Shown here in pieces: positions 32,722 to 42,563 of a DNA stretch of 57,508 nucleotides; position 1 is the stretch's first letter, and the number at the start of each line of letters is the position of its first letter. The notes under the pieces were generated by a model. The model was not told the DNA's origin and ran no database searches. It saw only the letters and a program-made list of their open reading frames with translations. This DNA is from Actinomadura bangladeshensis (GTDB lineage Bacteria > Actinomycetota > Actinomycetes > Streptosporangiales > Streptosporangiaceae). The stretch is taken from assembly GCF_004348335.1 (NCBI RefSeq), contig NZ_SMJW01000016.1:1-57508 (forward strand), read 5' to 3'. The translations under genes were made by a program, and so were the position numbers.

Positions 32722-33573
32722 TCAGCTCGCGGCGGCCATCCCGCGGCGGGCCATCAGCCGTTCGAGCCGCTCCTGCGTCCCGGTGCCGGGCCGCGGGTTG
32801 TGCAGGACCAGGTTGCAGCCCGGACGGTCGGCCAGCGGCAGCAGCGTCCCCTCGAAGATCAGCTCGCCCGCGTCCGGATGCCGGATCCCCTTCACGGCCT
32901 GGGTGTTCCCGCTGACGTCGTGGCGGGGCCACAGCTCGGCGAACTCGGGGCTGACGGCGAGCAGGTCCGCGATGAGCCGGCCGAACTCCGGGTCGTCGGG
33001 GCAGCGGGCGACCTCGGCGCGGAACCGCGCGACGACATCGGGCGCCGTCGCGGACCAGTGCGTGTTCATCGACCGGTACCGGACGTTGGTGAAGAACGTG
33101 ACCAGGCAGTTGTGGTCGGTGTCGCCGTAGCCGAACACCTCGCGTGCCGCATCGTTGATCGCGATGAAGTTCCAGTGCCGGTCGCGGACGTAGGCGGGCC
33201 GGGGCGACCAGGCGTCCAGCACCCGCTGCAGCTCCGGCGTGATCGGGACGGCCGGGGCCGCGTCCGCGCGCGGCGGGTTCAGCCCGGCGAGCAGGTACAG
33301 GTGCTCGCGCTCGGCGGCGTCCAGGCGCAGGGCGCGGCCGATCGCGTCCAGCACGTCGCCGGACACCGTGATGTCGCGGCCCTGCTCCAGCCACGTGTAC
33401 CAGGAGACGCCCACTCCGGCGAGGACGGCGACCTCCTCGCGGCGCAGGCCCGGCGTGCGGCGCCGTCCGCCGTCCGGCATGCCGACGTCGGCGGGGGTGA
33501 GACGGGCACGGCGGGTCCGCAGGAAGTCGCGGAGTTGGTCGCGGCGGCCGGGGGCGGGAGTCGGGCGTGCCAT
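32722..33573 (-). CDS. Helix-turn-helix regulator with MmyB-like domain
   Basis: A 283-residue regulator: an N-terminal XRE-type HTH (residues about 10-85, LRDFLRTRRARLTPADVG, RTPGLRREEVAVLAGVGVSWYTWLEQGRD) and the MmyB-like PAS-type ligand domain (WNFIAINDAAREVFGY, NCLVTFFTNVRYRS, FAELWPRHDV, LIFEGTLLPLADRPGCNLVLHNP). Many actinomycete relatives control an adjacent dehydrogenase or reductase, and the aldo-keto reductase 106 bp downstream on the same strand is the obvious candidate. ATG at 33573 was chosen; GTG at 33582 is possible. Confidence 0.92.
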   Translation of the reverse strand: MARPTPAPGRRDQLRDFLRTRRARLTPADVGMPDGGRRRTPGLRREEVAVLAGVGVSWYTWLEQGRDITVSGDVLDAIGRALRLDAAEREHLYLLAGLNPPRADAAPAVPITPELQRVLDAWSPRPAYVRDRHWNFIAINDAAREVFGYGDTDHNCLVTFFTNVRYRSMNTHWSATAPDVVARFRAEVARCPDDPEFGRLIADLLAVSPEFAELWPRHDVSGNTQAVKGIRHPDAGELIFEGTLLPLADRPGCNLVLHNPRPGTGTQERLERLMARRGMAAAS

Positions 33574-33612
33574 GACCGCCACGATATCCGCCGCGGGCGG
33601 CCCGGCACGGGG

Positions 33613-34746
33613 TCAGCCGATCGTGCCCGCGGCCCGGAGTGCGGCGATCGCGGCGCCGTCGCGGCCGAGTTCGCGCAGGACGGCGTCGGTGTGCTCGCCG
33701 AGCGCCGGGATCGGGTCCATGCGCGGCTCGGCGTCGGCGAAGGTGATCGGCGGGAGCAGCGCCCGGATGCCGCCGACCGGGGAGGCCACCTCGCGCCAGC
33801 GGTCCCGCTCGGCGAGCTGCGGATGCGCGATCAGGCCGTGCCCGTCGTTCAGGGACGCGTTGGCGACGCCGGCCTCGTCGAGCCGCCTCAGCAGCTCGTC
33901 GCGGCCCATGCCGGACGTGACACCGGCGACGATCGCGTCCACCTCCTCCCGGTTGCGGACCCGCGCCCGGTTGGTCGCGTACTCGGGGTCGGTCACGAGG
34001 TCGGGCCGCGCCAGCACGCCGGTGGCCAGCGCCGCCCAGCCGCGGTCGTTCTGGACCCCGATCACGACGTCGGCGCCGTCCGCCGTGGGATAGGCGTCGT
34101 AAGGGGCGATCACCGGATGGCTCAGCCGCGTGCGAGGCGGTACGGAGCCGGTGTAGAGCGTCGTGTACATCGCCTGGCTCATCCATTCGGCGACCGCGTC
34201 GAACATCGTGATCTCGATCGACGCGCCCCCGCCGGTGGTGCCGCGCCGGACGAGCGCGGCGAGCACGCCCGAGAACGCGTACATGCCGGCGGCGATGTCC
34301 GCCAGCGGAGATCCGGCCTTCACGGGCGTCTCCGGGGTGCCGGTGACGGAGATCAGCCCTGCCTCGGCCTGGACGAGCATGTCGTAGGCGCGCTTGTCCC
34401 GGTACGGGCCGCTCGTCCCGTATCCGAACATGTCGACCACGATGAGGCGGGGGTCGCGGGCCCGGAGCACGTCCGCGCCGAACCCGAGCCGCGCCGCCGC
34501 GCCGGGCGCCAGGTTCTGCAGGAACACGTCGGCGCCCGCGACCAGGTCGGTGAGGATCGCGCGCCCCTCGTCCCGCTTGAGGTCGAGCGCCACCGACTCC
34601 TTCGAGCGGTTCAGCCACTCCAGCGCGACGGCCGTGACCCCTTCAAGAGGCCGCGTCCGGGGAGTAATGCCCTCTGGGGGCCGCCCCCCAGGCCCCCGCG
34701 GGGCCGACCGATGATCCTCACTCCGCCGGCGCTCCGCCGCGGTCAT
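33613..34746 (-). CDS. CaiB/BaiF family CoA-transferase with altered, shortened N-terminus
   Basis: A 377-residue class III CoA-transferase. The family core is present from WLNRSKESVALDLKRDEGR onward, including the catalytic Asp in KRAYDMLVQAEAGLISVTG and SIEITMFDAVAEWM. The start is abnormal: PLEGVTAVALE, the usual first strand, is joined directly to WLNR, so about 50 residues of the first Rossmann half (the GP..LADLGADVIKVE region that binds CoA) are missing. Upstream of PLEG no normal start is present; the frame opens only through a GC hairpin repeat (34674-34691). It may be inactive. It follows the acyl-CoA dehydrogenase after 3 bp. Confidence 0.8.
   Translation of the reverse strand: MTAAERRRSEDHRSAPRGPGGRPPEGITPRTRPLEGVTAVALEWLNRSKESVALDLKRDEGRAILTDLVAGADVFLQNLAPGAAARLGFGADVLRARDPRLIVVDMFGYGTSGPYRDKRAYDMLVQAEAGLISVTGTPETPVKAGSPLADIAAGMYAFSGVLAALVRRGTTGGGASIEITMFDAVAEWMSQAMYTTLYTGSVPPRTRLSHPVIAPYDAYPTADGADVVIGVQNDRGWAALATGVLARPDLVTDPEYATNRARVRNREEVDAIVAGVTSGMGRDELLRRLDEAGVANASLNDGHGLIAHPQLAERDRWREVASPVGGIRALLPPITFADAEPRMDPIPALGEHTDAVLRELGRDGAAIAALRAAGTIG
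34674..34691. repeat. GC hairpin repeat, copy b
   Basis: CTGGGGG (34674-34680) and CCCCCAG (34685-34691) form a 7-bp stem, next to a second GGCCCCCGCGGGGCC dyad. It lies in the abnormal 5' end of the CoA-transferase gene and encodes the Pro/Gly/Arg stretch GPGGRPPEG, which has no counterpart in the family. Confidence 0.55.
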
Positions 34747-34749
34747 CGG

Positions 34750-35925
34750 TCAGCCCTCCAGGAGGCGGCGGCCGATGATCATTTTCTGGATGTCGGCGGT
34801 GCCCTCGCCGATGAGCAGCATCGGGGCCTCGCGGTAGAGGCGTTCGATCTCGTACTCCGTGGAGTAGGCGTAGCCGCCGTGGATGCGGAACGCGTCCTCG
34901 ACGACCTCCTTGCAGTACTCGCCGGCGAGGTACTTCGCCATGCCGGCCTCAAGGTCGTTGCGCTCGCCGGAGTCCTTGCGGCGCGCCGCCATCACCATCA
35001 TCTGGTGCGCGGCCTCCACCTTGGTCGCCATCTCGGCGAGGCGGAACAGGACGGCCTGGTGCTCGGCGATCGGTCTGCCGAACGTCTCGCGCTGCCGCGC
35101 GTAGCCGAGGGCCAGCTCGTAGGCGCGCTTGGCGACGCCGCAACCGCGCGCCGCCACGTTGACGCGGCCGACTTCGACGCCGTCCATCATCTGGTAGAAG
35201 CCGCGGCCCGGCGTCCCGCCGAGGATCTGGGAGGACGGGACGCGGTACCCGTCGAAGATCAGCTCGGTGGTGTCGACGCCCTTGTAGCCCATCTTCTCGA
35301 TCTTGCCCGGGACGGTCAGGCCGGGCGCGACCTCGCCGAACCCTGGGGTCTTGTCGATGAGGAACGTGGTCATGCCGCGGTGGCCGGCGTCCGGGTCGGT
35401 CTTGACGAGCGTCGCGACGAGGTTGGCCGAGCCGCCGTTCGTCAGCCACATCTTCTGACCGCTGATCAGGTGGTCGTCGCCGTCCGGGACGGCGCGGGTC
35501 GTGATCGCGGAGACGTCCGAGCCGCAGCCGGGCTCCGACATCGAGAACGCGCCGCGGATCTCACCCGCCGCCATCTTCGGCAGGTAGTGGGCCTTCTGCT
35601 CGGGCGTCCCGTGGTGGGTGATCATCCAGGCGACGATGAAGTGGGTGTTGACGATGCCGGACACGCTCATCCAGCCGCGCGACAACTCCTCCACGGCCAG
35701 CGCGTAGGTCAGCAGCGACTCGCCGAGCCCGCCGTGCTCCTCGTCGATCATCAGGCCGAAGAGGCCGAGGTCCTTCATGCGGTCCACGATGGCCTGCGGG
35801 TACTCGTCCGCGTGCTCCAGGGCGGTGGCGACCGGGAGGATCTCCCGGTCGACGAACGCCCGGACCGTCGCGATGATCTCCCGCTGCTCGTCCGTCAGCC
35901 CGTGGGTCTGCTGCAGCCTGCTCAC
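34750..35925 (-). CDS. Acyl-CoA dehydrogenase
   Basis: A full-length acyl-CoA dehydrogenase (391 residues). FAD/substrate signatures are FSMSEPGCGSDVSAITTRA and KMWLTNGGSANLVATLVKT, then FDGYRVPSSQILGG, and a C-terminal RIHGGYAYSTEYEIERLYREAPMLLIGEGTADIQKMIIGR with the catalytic-Glu region. It oxidises an acyl-CoA to the enoyl-CoA, passing electrons to ETF. It sits between the enoyl-CoA hydratase (11 bp upstream) and the CoA-transferase (3 bp downstream), one short degradation operon. GTG at 35925 follows GGGAGGAG. Chain-length or branched substrate is unknown. Confidence 0.93.
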   Translation of the reverse strand: MSRLQQTHGLTDEQREIIATVRAFVDREILPVATALEHADEYPQAIVDRMKDLGLFGLMIDEEHGGLGESLLTYALAVEELSRGWMSVSGIVNTHFIVAWMITHHGTPEQKAHYLPKMAAGEIRGAFSMSEPGCGSDVSAITTRAVPDGDDHLISGQKMWLTNGGSANLVATLVKTDPDAGHRGMTTFLIDKTPGFGEVAPGLTVPGKIEKMGYKGVDTTELIFDGYRVPSSQILGGTPGRGFYQMMDGVEVGRVNVAARGCGVAKRAYELALGYARQRETFGRPIAEHQAVLFRLAEMATKVEAAHQMMVMAARRKDSGERNDLEAGMAKYLAGEYCKEVVEDAFRIHGGYAYSTEYEIERLYREAPMLLIGEGTADIQKMIIGRRLLEG

Positions 35926-35936
35926 GTCGCTCCTCC

Positions 35937-36713
35937 CTAGCGGCCTTCGAAGCGGGGCGGCCGGCGCTCGGCGAACGCGGCGCGCCCCTCGGCGAAGTCG
36001 GCGGTGCCGAACAGGGCCGCCTGCTCCTCCAACTCGGCCTCCAGCAGCTCGTCCGGAGCGATGTCGGTGCAGGCCAGCAGTTGCTTGGCGGCGGCGACCG
36101 ACAGCGGGGCGAGCGCGGCCGCCTCGGCGGCGAGTGCGAGCGCGGCGTCGAGTGCCCCGCCGGACGGGGCGAGGGAGTCGGCGAGGCCGATCTCGTGGGC
36201 GCGGGGCGCGGGGACCGTCCGCCCGAACACGAGCATCTCCTTCGCGCGGCCCATGCCGACGCGCTGCGGGAGCGTCCAGAGCAGGCCGCCGTCCGCGACG
36301 AGGCCGACCCTGCCGAACGCGGCGACGAACCGGGCGTCCTCGGCGGCGACCACGTGGTCGCAGACGGCGGCGAGGGACACGCCGAGCCCGGCGGCGGCGC
36401 CCTCGACGGCCGCGATCACCGGGGTCCCGCAGGTGGCGATGAGCCGGACGGCCTCGTGCACGGGCGCGAGGCGGGCGCGGACGGCGTCCGGGCCGGCGCC
36501 CTCCATCGACCGGACGTCGCCGCCCGCCGAGAACGTCCCGCCCGCGCCGGTCAGCACGATCGCGCGGACCGCCGGGTCGCCGGCGGCGCGCCGCAGCTCC
36601 GCCAGGAGCAGCTCGCGCATCGGGATGTCGATCGCGTTGCGCGCCTCCGGCCGGTTCAGCGTGAGCACGCGCGCTCCATCGTGGTCGGTGACCGTGACCA
36701 CCCGGTCGTCCAT
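35937..36713 (-). CDS. Enoyl-CoA hydratase/isomerase
   Basis: A 258-residue crotonase: ARNAIDIPMRELLLAEL, GAGGTFSAGGDVRSM (first oxyanion NH), AAVEGAAAGLGVSLAAVCDHVVA (second), then FGRVGLVADGGLLWTLPQRVG, which places Asp rather than Glu at one catalytic position and suggests an isomerase or other activity. It is first in the operon with the acyl-CoA dehydrogenase and CoA-transferase and follows a GntR gene. ATG at 36713 has GGGAGG. A TATAAA-like -10 lies 20 bp upstream, so it may have its own promoter. Confidence 0.92.
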   Translation of the reverse strand: MDDRVVTVTDHDGARVLTLNRPEARNAIDIPMRELLLAELRRAAGDPAVRAIVLTGAGGTFSAGGDVRSMEGAGPDAVRARLAPVHEAVRLIATCGTPVIAAVEGAAAGLGVSLAAVCDHVVAAEDARFVAAFGRVGLVADGGLLWTLPQRVGMGRAKEMLVFGRTVPAPRAHEIGLADSLAPSGGALDAALALAAEAAALAPLSVAAAKQLLACTDIAPDELLEAELEEQAALFGTADFAEGRAAFAERRPPRFEGR

Positions 36714-36732
36714 CAGCCCTCCCGGGAAATTT

Positions 36733-36738
36733 TTTATA
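36733..36738 (-). promoter_or_regulatory. Probable -10 element of the enoyl-CoA hydratase operon
   Basis: Read on the minus strand, TATAAA (36738-36733) stands in an unusually AT-rich patch (GTATCGTATAAAAAATTT) within the 50-bp spacer between the GntR gene and the hydratase gene. TATCGTATA resembles a half of FadR/VanR-type GntR operators, so the neighbouring regulator may bind here. Confidence 0.4.
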
Positions 36739-36763
36739 CGATACGGCGCCGCGGAAAGGGCCG

Positions 36764-37459
36764 TCACTCCGGCTCGGCCGCCCAGAACCCCTGGGCCTCC
36801 AGGTGGACGACGAGCAGGGTCCCCGCGTGCCGGATGTGGGCGCGCATCGCCTGCCGCGCGGCGTCGGCGTTCCCGGCCCGCAGCGCGGCGAGGACGAGGC
36901 GGTGGTCGTCGGCGGACGCCCGCGTCCAGCCGTCGATGCTCGCGTAGAAGCGGCGCGGCGCGTACCTGACGACGGTCTGCAGCAGGAAGGCGGTCTTCGG
37001 CGACCCGGCGCACAGGTTGATCGCCCGGTGGAACCGGTGGTTGGCGCGCTCGATGCCGGCCGAGTCCCCGGCCTCGAACGCCTCCTCCAGCTGCGCCTGG
37101 GTCCGGTCGAGCGCCGCCAGCTCCGGCTCGGTGATCCTCCCGGCGGCGCGGGCGGCCAGCTCGCCGGCGAAGTACGCCTGCGCCTCGAACAGGTCCTGGA
37201 CGTCCTGCCGGGTCAGCGGCGCCGGCATGAACCCGCGCCGGGGCTCCAGGGTCACGAAGCCCTCGCCGCGCAGCGACAGCAGCGCCTCCCGGACGGGGGT
37301 CACGCTGATCCCGAGGTCCTCGGCGATCCGCTCCAGGCGCAGGAACTCGCCGTGCCTGACCCGGCCCGCCATGATGAGGTCGCGGACGTGGTCGGCCACC
37401 TCGTCGCTCAGCTGGCGGCGCCTGCCGAGGGCGTGGTCGCCGGTACCGGCCACAGTCAT
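36764..37459 (-). CDS. GntR-family regulator, FCD domain (FadR subfamily)
   Basis: A 231-residue regulator. The winged helix is at residues 12-75 (QLSDEVADHVRDLIMAGRVRHGEFLRLERIAEDLGISVTPVREALLSLRGEGFV), with the FCD ligand domain from about 85 (DVQDLFEAQAYFAGELAARAAG, NHRFHRAINLCAGS, DDHRLVLAALRAGN, AMRAHIRHAG). The metal-binding His/Asp residues of FCD proteins are in place. It lies directly upstream of the enoyl-CoA hydratase operon on the same strand and probably controls it. ATG at 37459 follows GGGAGA; the longer frame to 37495 is unlikely. Confidence 0.93.
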   Translation of the reverse strand: MTVAGTGDHALGRRRQLSDEVADHVRDLIMAGRVRHGEFLRLERIAEDLGISVTPVREALLSLRGEGFVTLEPRRGFMPAPLTRQDVQDLFEAQAYFAGELAARAAGRITEPELAALDRTQAQLEEAFEAGDSAGIERANHRFHRAINLCAGSPKTAFLLQTVVRYAPRRFYASIDGWTRASADDHRLVLAALRAGNADAARQAMRAHIRHAGTLLVVHLEAQGFWAAEPE

Positions 37460-37549
37460 CGTCTCCCGTGGGCCTGCGGGGCATGGGCACATCAAATATA
37501 TGAGAGATCGCCCCGCTTGGGGGGGTGCCGGGCCCGGCGGGGTCCGGGT

Positions 37550-39076
37550 TCACGGGGCCGAGGCGGGGTCCTCACCGCTGCGGATCCAGTCGAAGGTGCG
37601 CTCGACGGCGCGCCTCCAGTTGTCGTACTCGGCCGCGCGCCGCGCCGGCTCCATGGCCGGGACCCAGCGGGCGGCGCGGTGCCAGTTGCGCCGCAGCCCC
37701 TCCAGCCCCGCCCAGTAGCCGACGGCGAGCCCGGCGGCGTAGGCGGCGCCGAGCGACACCGTCTCGACCACCATCGGCCGCTCCACCGGCACGTTCAGCA
37801 CGTCCGCGACCATCTGCATGACGAGGTTGTCGGACGTCATGCCGCCGTCGGCCTTCAGCTCCTTGAGGCCGAGCCCGGAGTCGGCGTTCATCGCGTCGAC
37901 GACCTCGCGGGTCTGCCAGGCGGTCGCCTCCAGCACGGCCCGCGCCAGGTGCCCCTTCGTGATGTAGGACGTGAGGCCGACGATGATGCCGCGCGCCTCG
38001 CTGCGCCAGTGCGGCGCGAACAGCCCGGAGAAGGCGGGGACGATGTAGCAGCCGCCGTTGTCGCCGACCGACCGGGCGAGGGTCTCGATCTCCGGCGCGG
38101 TGGTGATCAGCCCGAGGCCGTCCCGGAACCACTGGACGAGCGCGCCGGTGATCGCGATGGAGCCCTCCAGCGCGTACACGGCGGGCTCGTCACCGATCTT
38201 GTAGCCGACGGTGGTGAGCAGCCCGTTGTCCGACTTCACCGGCGCGGTGCCGGTGTTCATCAGCAGGAACGCGCCCGTCCCGTAGGTGCACTTGGTCTCG
38301 CCCGGGGCGAAGCACGTCTGCCCGAACAGGGCGGCCTGCTGGTCGCCGAGGGCCGCGCCGATCAGCACGCCCGGGAAGACGCGGCGGGCCGTCCCGTAGG
38401 TCTCGGTGGACGACCTGATCTCCGGCAGCATCGCCTTCGGAACGCCGAAGAAGTCGAGCAGGCCGTCGTCCCAGGCGAGGGTGTGCAGGTCCATCAGCAG
38501 GGTGCGGCCGGCGTTGGTCACGTCCGTGACGTGGACGCCGCCGTCGACGCCACCGGACAGGTTCCAGATCAGCCAGCTCTCCATCGTGCCGAACAGCACC
38601 TCGCCGCGCTCGGCGCGCTCCCGCAGGCCGGGCGTGTGGTCGAGCAGCCAGCGGATGCGCGGGGCGGAGAAATAGGTGGCGAGGGGCAGGCCGCTGCGCT
38701 CGGTGACCATCGCGGCGCCGGGCGCGCGGCCGAGCTCGTCCACGAGGGCGCCGGTGCGCATGTCCTGCCAGACGATGGCGCGGCCGATCGGGACGCCGGT
38801 CACCCGGTCCCACAGGACGGTCGTCTCCCGCTGGTTGGCGATGCCGACCGCGGCGACCTGGTCCGCGGTCACGCCCGCCTGGGCGAGCGCCTCCGGGGCG
38901 ATCCGCTCGAGGTTGCGCCAGATCTCCACCGGGTCGTGCTCGACCCAGCCGGGCCTCGGGAAGTGCTGGCGGTGTTCACGCTGCGCCACCGAGACCAGCC
39001 GGCCGCCGTGGTCGAACAGGATGCACCGGGTGGACGTGGTGCCCTGGTCGATCGACATCACGTAGCGCTCGGTCAC
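37550..39076 (-). CDS. glpK: Glycerol kinase 1
   Basis: A complete glycerol kinase (508 residues, FGGY family): [122 protein letters not shown]. It phosphorylates glycerol to sn-glycerol-3-phosphate. It is transcribed after the iclR gene (57-bp spacer). A second kinase is encoded by the divergent glpF operon; the two are clearly diverged paralogues. GTG at 39076 has GGGAGGCGG upstream. Confidence 0.95.
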   Translation of the reverse strand: MTERYVMSIDQGTTSTRCILFDHGGRLVSVAQREHRQHFPRPGWVEHDPVEIWRNLERIAPEALAQAGVTADQVAAVGIANQRETTVLWDRVTGVPIGRAIVWQDMRTGALVDELGRAPGAAMVTERSGLPLATYFSAPRIRWLLDHTPGLRERAERGEVLFGTMESWLIWNLSGGVDGGVHVTDVTNAGRTLLMDLHTLAWDDGLLDFFGVPKAMLPEIRSSTETYGTARRVFPGVLIGAALGDQQAALFGQTCFAPGETKCTYGTGAFLLMNTGTAPVKSDNGLLTTVGYKIGDEPAVYALEGSIAITGALVQWFRDGLGLITTAPEIETLARSVGDNGGCYIVPAFSGLFAPHWRSEARGIIVGLTSYITKGHLARAVLEATAWQTREVVDAMNADSGLGLKELKADGGMTSDNLVMQMVADVLNVPVERPMVVETVSLGAAYAAGLAVGYWAGLEGLRRNWHRAARWVPAMEPARRAAEYDNWRRAVERTFDWIRSGEDPASAP

Positions 39077-39133
39077 GCGCGACCGCCTCCCCCCGTGCGG
39101 ACGCCACCGGCGTGAGCGCCGCCGGGGCGGGCG

Positions 39134-39901
39134 TCACCAGCGCGAGCCGCCGAGGTCGCGGGAGACGGCGCGGGCCGCGTCCCGCACGTAGGCGACGAGC
39201 CTCGGCTCCGGGACGCGGCGGGCGTCGCAGATCCGCTCGACCGCGCCGGAGATGCCGATGGCCCCGACGACGAGCCCCCCGTACCCGCGGATCGGCGCGG
39301 CGATGCCGGCGTCGCCGATGGACAGCTCCTCGACCTCGGCGGCCCAGCCGTTCTCCCGCACCCGGGTGGCGGCCCGTGCGAGCTCGCGCGGATCGGTGAT
39401 GGTGCGGCGGCAGTACGACTCCAGGACGGTGTCGCGGATCGACGCCGCCGCGTTGGCGTCGTGGGCGAGCAGCGCCTTGCCGAGCGCGGTCGCGTGCAGC
39501 GGCAGCAGGGAGCCGACGTCCATCGCCTGGAGCGTGTCGTCCGGCCGGAACACGTGGTGCACGACCAGGACCCTGCCCTCCAGCAGGGTTCCGATCCGGA
39601 CGGCCTCGCCGCTGCGCGAGGCGAGCGCGTCGGCCCAGTTGATGGCGCGGGAGCGCAGCTCGTTGACGTCCAGGTAGCTGGTGCCGAGATGCAGCAGGGC
39701 GGCGCCGAGCTGGTACTTGCCGGTGCCGCCGTCCTGCTCGACGAATCCGACGCGCTCCAGGGTGCGCAGGATGCCGTGCGCGGTGCCCCGGGCGAGGCCG
39801 AGCGAACTGGCGATCTCGCCGACTCCGAGCCGGCCCGAGCTGGCGGCGAGCAGGCGCAGGATCGCGGCGGCCCGCTCGATCGACTGCACAGGTCCGGGCA
39901 T
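39134..39901 (-). CDS. IclR-family regulator of glycerol genes (GylR-like)
   Basis: A 255-residue IclR regulator: winged helix at residues 5-65 ([53 protein letters not shown]) and the effector domain from about 80 ([70 protein letters not shown]). Streptomyces GylR has the same place between glycerol genes. Two copies of a dyad, TGCCGACA-n-TGTCGGCA, lie in the divergent spacer, one near each start, and are probably its operators. It forms an operon with glycerol kinase 1. Confidence 0.92.
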   Translation of the reverse strand: MPGPVQSIERAAAILRLLAASSGRLGVGEIASSLGLARGTAHGILRTLERVGFVEQDGGTGKYQLGAALLHLGTSYLDVNELRSRAINWADALASRSGEAVRIGTLLEGRVLVVHHVFRPDDTLQAMDVGSLLPLHATALGKALLAHDANAAASIRDTVLESYCRRTITDPRELARAATRVRENGWAAEVEELSIGDAGIAAPIRGYGGLVVGAIGISGAVERICDARRVPEPRLVAYVRDAARAVSRDLGGSRW

Positions 39902-39929
39902 GAATCCGAGGGTAGTCGGCCCGGCAGGG

Positions 39930-39946
39930 TGCCGACAATGTCGGCA
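39930..39946. promoter_or_regulatory. IclR operator, perfect copy
   Basis: TGCCGACAATGTCGGCA is a perfect 8+1+8 palindrome 29 bp upstream of the iclR start. The spacing suits autoregulation. Confidence 0.75.
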
Positions 39947-40043
39947 GTCGTCGTAATCGTCGTCCTTTGCGCCCCGAACTGCCCGGATTCAGTGATCTGG
40001 TGCACAGACTGGAGGGTAACCGGCGCCGGGCATCGGGGAAAGT

Positions 40044-40060
40044 GTTCGACATTGTCGGCA
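40044..40060. promoter_or_regulatory. IclR operator, second copy
   Basis: GTTCGACATTGTCGGCA is the reverse complement of the copy at 39930-39946 in one arm and centre, with three changes in the outer part of the other arm. It lies about 90 bp before the glpF start and is placed to control the glpF-glpK-glpD operon. Confidence 0.7.
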
Positions 40061-40148
40061 GTGTCCGGTTGTTCGCCGTTCCGTCCCGGCCTAGCGTCCA
40101 GGCCAGCCTCACGGGGCTCGCGTCCACCCCCTCTGCCGAGGAGCGCCC

Positions 40149-41006
40149 ATGGCGGAACGAGCAGCGGAACGAGCAGTACGACGACCCGGAATCCCCGCCC
40201 TCGCCGGCGAGCTCGCGGCCGAGTTCGCCGGCACCATGATCCTCATCCTGTTCGGCGTCGGCGTCGTCGCGCAGGTCGTCGCCGGCGGCCCCGGCCTCGG
40301 CGGCCACGACAGCATCGCCTGGGCCTGGGGTCTCGGCGTCACGCTCGGCGTCTACGTCGCCGCGCGGATCAGCGGCGCCCACCTCAACCCGGCCGTCACC
40401 GTCGCCCTCGCCGCGTTCAGGGAGTTCGCCTGGCGCAAGACGGCCCCCTACATCGCCGCGCAGACCGCGGGGGCGTTCGTCGCGGCGCTGGTCGTCCGCT
40501 GGAACTACAGCGAGGTGCTCGCCAAGGTCGACCCCGGCCACACCATCAAGACGCAGGGCGTGTTCTCGACCCTGCCCGGCAACGGAACCCTCCCGGTCGG
40601 CACCTGGGGAGCGTTCCGCGACCAGGTCATCGGCACCGCCATCCTGCTCTTCGTGATCAAGGCGCTGACCGACGTCCGCAACGCGCCGCCGCTCGCCAAC
40701 CTCGCCCCGTTCATGATCGGCCTGCTGGTGGTGGCGATCGGGATGGCGTTCGGCACCGACGCCGGCTACGCGATCAACCCGGCCCGCGACTTCGGCCCCC
40801 GGCTCGCCTCGTTCCTCACCGGCTACGGCGGCGCCTGGCGGGACCAGCACGGCGAGTTCTACTTCTGGGTCCCGATCATCGGCCCGCTCATCGGCGGCGT
40901 GCTCGGCGTCGGGCTCTACAAGGCCCTGATCGGACGGTTCCTGCCCGCCGAGGAGGAGCCGGCCCAGGAGATCGCGAAGCCCGAACCCCAGTACGAGACG
41001 GCGTGA
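40149..41006 (+). CDS. glpF: Glycerol facilitator (MIP/aquaglyceroporin)
   Basis: A 285-residue channel with six membrane helices and both half-helix signatures: [14 protein letters not shown] and [18 protein letters not shown]. Asp after the second NPAR is the hallmark of glycerol-conducting members. The long C-terminal tail ([18 protein letters not shown]) is cytoplasmic. It imports glycerol by facilitated diffusion; the kinase encoded 35 bp downstream traps it as glycerol-3-phosphate. ATG at 40149 has GAGGAG. Expression is likely under the IclR regulator divergently encoded. Confidence 0.95.
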   Translation: MAERAAERAVRRPGIPALAGELAAEFAGTMILILFGVGVVAQVVAGGPGLGGHDSIAWAWGLGVTLGVYVAARISGAHLNPAVTVALAAFREFAWRKTAPYIAAQTAGAFVAALVVRWNYSEVLAKVDPGHTIKTQGVFSTLPGNGTLPVGTWGAFRDQVIGTAILLFVIKALTDVRNAPPLANLAPFMIGLLVVAIGMAFGTDAGYAINPARDFGPRLASFLTGYGGAWRDQHGEFYFWVPIIGPLIGGVLGVGLYKALIGRFLPAEEEPAQEIAKPEPQYETA

Positions 41007-41041
41007 CCCGTCCCATCCCCTCGTCCCAGGAGACCGCGCGC

Positions 41042-42559
41042 ATGGCCGACTTCGTCGGAGCCCTCGACCAGGGCACGACCAGCACCCGCTTCATGATCTT
41101 CGACCACGGCGGCACCGAGGTCGCCCGCCACCAGCTGGAGCACGAGCAGATCCTGCCCCGGGCCGGCTGGGTCGAGCACGACCCGACCGAGATCTGGGAG
41201 CGGACCCGCGCCGTCATCCAGAGCACGCTCACCAAGGCGAACCTGCACCACGGCGACCTCGCGGCCGTCGGCATCACCAACCAGCGCGAGACGGCCGTGG
41301 TGTGGAACCGGCGCACCGGCCGCCCCTACTCCAACGCGATCGTCTGGCAGGACACCCGCACCGACCGCATCGCCGCCGCCCTGGAGCGGGACGGCCGGGG
41401 CGACGTCATCCGCCGCAAGGCCGGGCTGCCGCCGGCGACCTACTTCTCCGCCGGCAAGGTCCAGTGGATCCTGGAGAACGTCGACGGGGTGCGGGAGGCC
41501 GCGGAGAACGGCGACGCGATCTTCGGCACGGCCGACTCGTGGGTGCTGTGGAACCTCACCGGCGGGAGGGACGGCGGCGCCCACGTCACCGACCCGACCA
41601 ACGCCAGCCGCACCATGCTCATGGACCTGGAGACCCTCTCCTGGGACGACGAACTGCTGTCGTTCTTCGGCATCCCCCGCCCGATGCTGCCGGAGATCAG
41701 GCCGTCCTCGGCGTCCGACGCCTACGGGGTGACGCGCGCGGACGGCCCCTTCGGCGGCGAGGTGCCGCTGACCGCGGCGCTCGGCGACCAGCAGGCGGCG
41801 ATGGTCGGGCAGGTGTGCTTCGCGCCCGGCGAGGCCAAGAACACCTACGGCACCGGCAACTTCCTCCTGCTCAACACGGGCGAGGAGCTCGTCCGGTCGA
41901 AGAGCGGCCTGCTGACGACCGTCTGCTACCAGTTCGGCTCCGAGAAGCCGGTCTACGCGCTCGAAGGGTCGATCGCCGTGACGGGATCGGCGGTGCAGTG
42001 GCTGCGCGACCAGCTCGGCATCATCTCCGGCGCCGCCGAGAGCGAGTCGCTGGCCCGGCAGGTCGACGACAACGGCGGGGTGTACTTCGTCCCGGCGTTC
42101 TCCGGCCTGTTCGCCCCGTACTGGCGGTCGGACGCGCGCGGCGCGATCGTCGGCCTCTCCCGGTTCAACACCAACGCCCACGTCGCCCGCGCGACGCTCG
42201 AAGCCATCTGCTACCAGTCCCGCGACGTGGTCGAGGCGATGCGCGCGGACTCCGGCGTCGCGCTCGACACCCTCCGCGTCGACGGCGGCATCACGGCCAA
42301 CGAGCTGTGCATGCAGATGCAGGCCGACATCCTCGGCGTCCCGGTGTCGCGCCCGGTCGTCGCCGAGACCACCGCGCTCGGCGCCGCCTACGCCGCCGGC
42401 CTCGCCGTCGGCTTCTGGAACACCACCGACGAGCTCCGCCAGAACTGGAACGAGGACAGGCGCTGGCAGCCCACCTGGACCGACGACCAGCGCCAGGCCG
42501 GCTACGCCGGCTGGAAGAAGGCCGTCGACCGGACCCTCGACTGGGTCGACCTCGACTGA
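41042..42559 (+). CDS. glpK: Glycerol kinase 2
   Basis: A complete glycerol kinase of 505 residues: [134 protein letters not shown]. It is the second gene of the glpF-glpK-glpD operon. It differs from kinase 1 throughout, so the duplication is old. AGGAGA lies 10 bp upstream of the ATG. Confidence 0.95.
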   Translation: MADFVGALDQGTTSTRFMIFDHGGTEVARHQLEHEQILPRAGWVEHDPTEIWERTRAVIQSTLTKANLHHGDLAAVGITNQRETAVVWNRRTGRPYSNAIVWQDTRTDRIAAALERDGRGDVIRRKAGLPPATYFSAGKVQWILENVDGVREAAENGDAIFGTADSWVLWNLTGGRDGGAHVTDPTNASRTMLMDLETLSWDDELLSFFGIPRPMLPEIRPSSASDAYGVTRADGPFGGEVPLTAALGDQQAAMVGQVCFAPGEAKNTYGTGNFLLLNTGEELVRSKSGLLTTVCYQFGSEKPVYALEGSIAVTGSAVQWLRDQLGIISGAAESESLARQVDDNGGVYFVPAFSGLFAPYWRSDARGAIVGLSRFNTNAHVARATLEAICYQSRDVVEAMRADSGVALDTLRVDGGITANELCMQMQADILGVPVSRPVVAETTALGAAYAAGLAVGFWNTTDELRQNWNEDRRWQPTWTDDQRQAGYAGWKKAVDRTLDWVDLD

Positions 42560-42563
42560 CCGG

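Noticed and set aside
32560..35940. A long + strand open frame opposite the aldo-keto reductase, MmyB-like regulator, CoA-transferase and acyl-CoA dehydrogenase genes
   Set aside because: It crosses four well-supported minus-strand genes and encodes low-complexity His/Arg/Gly-rich sequence with no recognisable domain.
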